Part shown: piece by piece, positions 62,562-64,000 of the stretch | Layout of the letters: each line of letters begins with the position of its first letter | Position numbering within the stretch: the stretch's first letter is position 1 | NCBI GenBank assembly: GCA_027311945.1 | Contig: DAICXZ010000017.1 | Location: forward strand, 1-64,000 | Source: Erythrobacter sp. | GTDB lineage: Bacteria > Pseudomonadota > Alphaproteobacteria > Sphingomonadales > Sphingomonadaceae | Reading direction: 5' to 3' | DNA: 64,000 bases | Program-made: the position numbers and the translations under genes | Notes under the pieces: generated by a model | Database searches by the model: none | What the model saw: only the letters and a program-made list of their open reading frames with translations | What the model was told of the DNA's origin: nothing

Positions 62562-62649
62562 GGCGTCCTTCCCCGGCGTGTTTCTTGGCGAACATCGTCC
62601 GATCTGTGCGTTGTCCTCCAATTGGCGCGGCTGAGCAAGGGAAAGCCGC

Positions 62650-63387
62650 TCAGGCTCCCCCCGCTACCGCCAGATTGGCCGCGGTGATGTAAGAGGCTTC
62701 AGGCGAGGCAAGATAAAGCACCGCGCTGGCGACCTCTTCGGGGGTGCCCACGCGGCCCATCGCTACCGCCGCTGCTCCCTTGGCTTGGCGTTCGGGTGAC
62801 AGCATCTCGGTCGCCACCGGGCCGGGCGACACGCAGTTGACGCGGATGCCATCGGCAGCGACTTCGCGAGCGAGGCCCAGCGACAGCGCGTTCACACCGC
62901 CCTTGCTGGCGGCATACCAGACATATTCCCCAGCAGAGCCGCGGTCGGATGCACGCGACGAGATGAAGGTGATCGAACCACCCGTGCCCCCGCGAGACTT
63001 CGCCATATGGCGCACGGCTTCGCGTGCCGAAAGCATGGCGCCAGTGAGATTGATCGCGATGACCTGCTCAAGCGTTGCAGCCTCGACCTCGGCCAGCGTG
63101 GAGGCGGTGCCGGTGATGCCCGCTGCATAGACCATTGCGCCGACCGGGCCGATCCGGGCCGCACTTTCGAACAGGGCGACGATGTCGGCTTCGCTGGCGC
63201 TGTCGCAGGCGATGGCGCTGGCCGTGCCGCCGGCCGCCGCGATGTCTTGCACCAACGCCTGCGCCTCGGCTGCGCCGCTGCGATATGTCGGCACGACATG
63301 CCAGCCGCGCGCTGCGGCCATGCGCGCCGTGGCGGCACCGATCCCGCGGCTGCCGCCGATGATGACCATGATTGGAGGTTTGCTCAT
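62650..63387 (-). CDS. short-chain dehydrogenase/reductase (SDR)
   Basis: The 245-residue protein is a classical SDR: GGSRGIG cofactor loop (11-17), Ser143-Ser144 in FISSRAS, Tyr158 and Lys162 in YAASKGG, and the ending NLAVAGGA. Its central NAG reads AAG (MVYAAGITG). ATG 63387 overlaps the stop of the upstream MFS gene, so the pair is coupled. It may act on an alcohol or ketone brought in by that transporter. Confidence 0.88.
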   Translation of the reverse strand: MSKPPIMVIIGGSRGIGAATARMAAARGWHVVPTYRSGAAEAQALVQDIAAAGGTASAIACDSASEADIVALFESAARIGPVGAMVYAAGITGTASTLAEVEAATLEQVIAINLTGAMLSAREAVRHMAKSRGGTGGSITFISSRASDRGSAGEYVWYAASKGGVNALSLGLAREVAADGIRVNCVSPGPVATEMLSPERQAKGAAAVAMGRVGTPEEVASAVLYLASPEASYITAANLAVAGGA

Positions 63388-64000
63388 GCGTCGGGTTGTC
63401 CCTCATCCATCAGCGAAGGTAGAGCGCGTCCCACCGTCTCGGGCAAGATCAACGTGGGGATCAGTGCCAGCGCAATCCCCACGATCCCGAGCGTCGCCAT
63501 CGCTGCAGAGAGCGGCATGAACTGCGCTACCAGCGGCACGGCAAGGATAAACAACGAAGCGCCCGCCCGGCCTGAATTGTAGGCAAAGGCCTGGCCGTTG
63601 CCGCGCATCTCGGTGGGGAACAGTTCGGTGAAATAGGGGCCGAAGCTGGCATACATGCCGAACTGGAAGAAGCCATAGACCATGCCGATCGGCATCAGCA
63701 GCCACAGGTTCGCCCCCCAAGGGCCGAACAGATAGACGGACGCCATGACCAGAAAACCGAAGCCGAACAGGCGGAATACGGTGCGCCTGCCGAACAGGTC
63801 GGAGATATAGGAGTTGGTGAGGCAGCCGAAGAAGCCTCCCGCCGAATTGATCAGTACCAGCCATCCCGCCATCGATTGCTCCAGCCCCCGCTCGGCGGTC
63901 ATGAAGGTGGTGAGGTAGTTGGCCACCGAATAGGCGGCCCCTTGCACGCCAAGCGAGAGCATGGAGGCAAGGGCGGTGATCCAGAGCACCTTGGGTGTGA
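63384..64000 (-). CDS. MFS transporter, C-terminal part (cut by window edge)
   Basis: The visible 205 residues hold about six hydrophobic segments: VLWITALASMLSLGVQGAAY, WLVLINSAGGFFGCLTNSYI, then the DLFGRRTVFRLFGFGF loop, and FGMYASFGPYFTELFPTEMR before the last helices. This is the C-terminal half of a sugar/aromatic-acid type major-facilitator transporter; the frame stays open at base 64000. FGPYFTELFPTEMRGNGQAF matches the MFS metabolite:proton symporter group. It would carry the cluster's substrate over the inner membrane. Confidence 0.85.
   Translation of the reverse strand, partial: TPKVLWITALASMLSLGVQGAAYSVANYLTTFMTAERGLEQSMAGWLVLINSAGGFFGCLTNSYISDLFGRRTVFRLFGFGFLVMASVYLFGPWGANLWLLMPIGMVYGFFQFGMYASFGPYFTELFPTEMRGNGQAFAYNSGRAGASLFILAVPLVAQFMPLSAAMATLGIVGIALALIPTLILPETVGRALPSLMDEGQPDA

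Overview
The window reads as chromosomal (or large-replicon) DNA of a sphingomonad-type alphaproteobacterium. The DNA is visibly G+C-rich, there are six TonB-dependent receptors (TBDRs) in 64 kb, and aromatic or lactone catabolism genes are packed with Ku/LigD end-joining, AsmA, ActP and Hsp70/Gre genes. I see no rRNA, tRNA, CRISPR array, replication origin or partition gene. These assignments come from reading motifs; no database search was run.

Layout. 0-1.5 kb: the tail of an IS1182-like transposase, then a CHASE4 sensor gene fragment joined out of frame to a torF-like porin that has lost its start. 1.8-6.0 kb: PhoD phosphatase and a TBDR. 6.2-10.8 kb: an STN-type TBDR, FecR and ECF sigma factor, a complete cell-surface-signalling set. 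11.2-13.3 kb: a Gre factor translationally coupled to a YegD-like Hsp70. 13.5-15.1 kb: a graveyard of mobile DNA (ArdC, IS3-type and IS6-type fragments).

15.2-26.1 kb is a compact catabolic island: TBDR, VOC extradiol dioxygenase, FAD monooxygenase and FAA hydrolase, then a divergent TetR gene and MBL-fold hydrolase, fumarylacetoacetase, ACMSD-like amidohydrolase and MFS transporter. Genes overlap by 1-11 bases. Two nearly identical dyads (AATTCC-N8-GGAATW) lie in front of the TBDR and in the tetR/MBL promoter gap and are probable TetR operators. A cytochrome c gene lacking its haem-binding start lies on the right edge.

26.8-33.4 kb: a proline-rich small protein, the Ku/MgtC-like/LigD operon, an istB relic, and the DUF485-ActP acetate symporter pair. 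33.5-37.4 kb: a tandem-GntR regulator divergent from a TBDR, with three dyads between them. 37.9-39.8 kb: AsmA.

40.5-64 kb is a second and less familiar catabolic cluster. It holds a lipoprotein metal-dependent hydrolase, two TBDRs, two secreted proteins each built from three SnoaL/NTF2-like domains, an orphan NMT1/SsuA-type lipoprotein, a bicupin, two amidohydrolases, an HpaI-type aldolase, a cytoplasmic SnoaL protein, an aldehyde dehydrogenase, a BKACE enzyme, two SDRs, an MFS transporter cut by the window edge and two paralogous AraC regulators. My reading is outer-membrane import by TBDRs, first attack in the periplasm by exported SnoaL-type proteins and the lipoprotein hydrolase, then cytoplasmic hydrolysis, aldol cleavage, aldehyde oxidation and keto-acid cleavage. 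The substrate is unknown. This cluster, especially the paired triple-SnoaL proteins, is the best candidate for an undescribed system.
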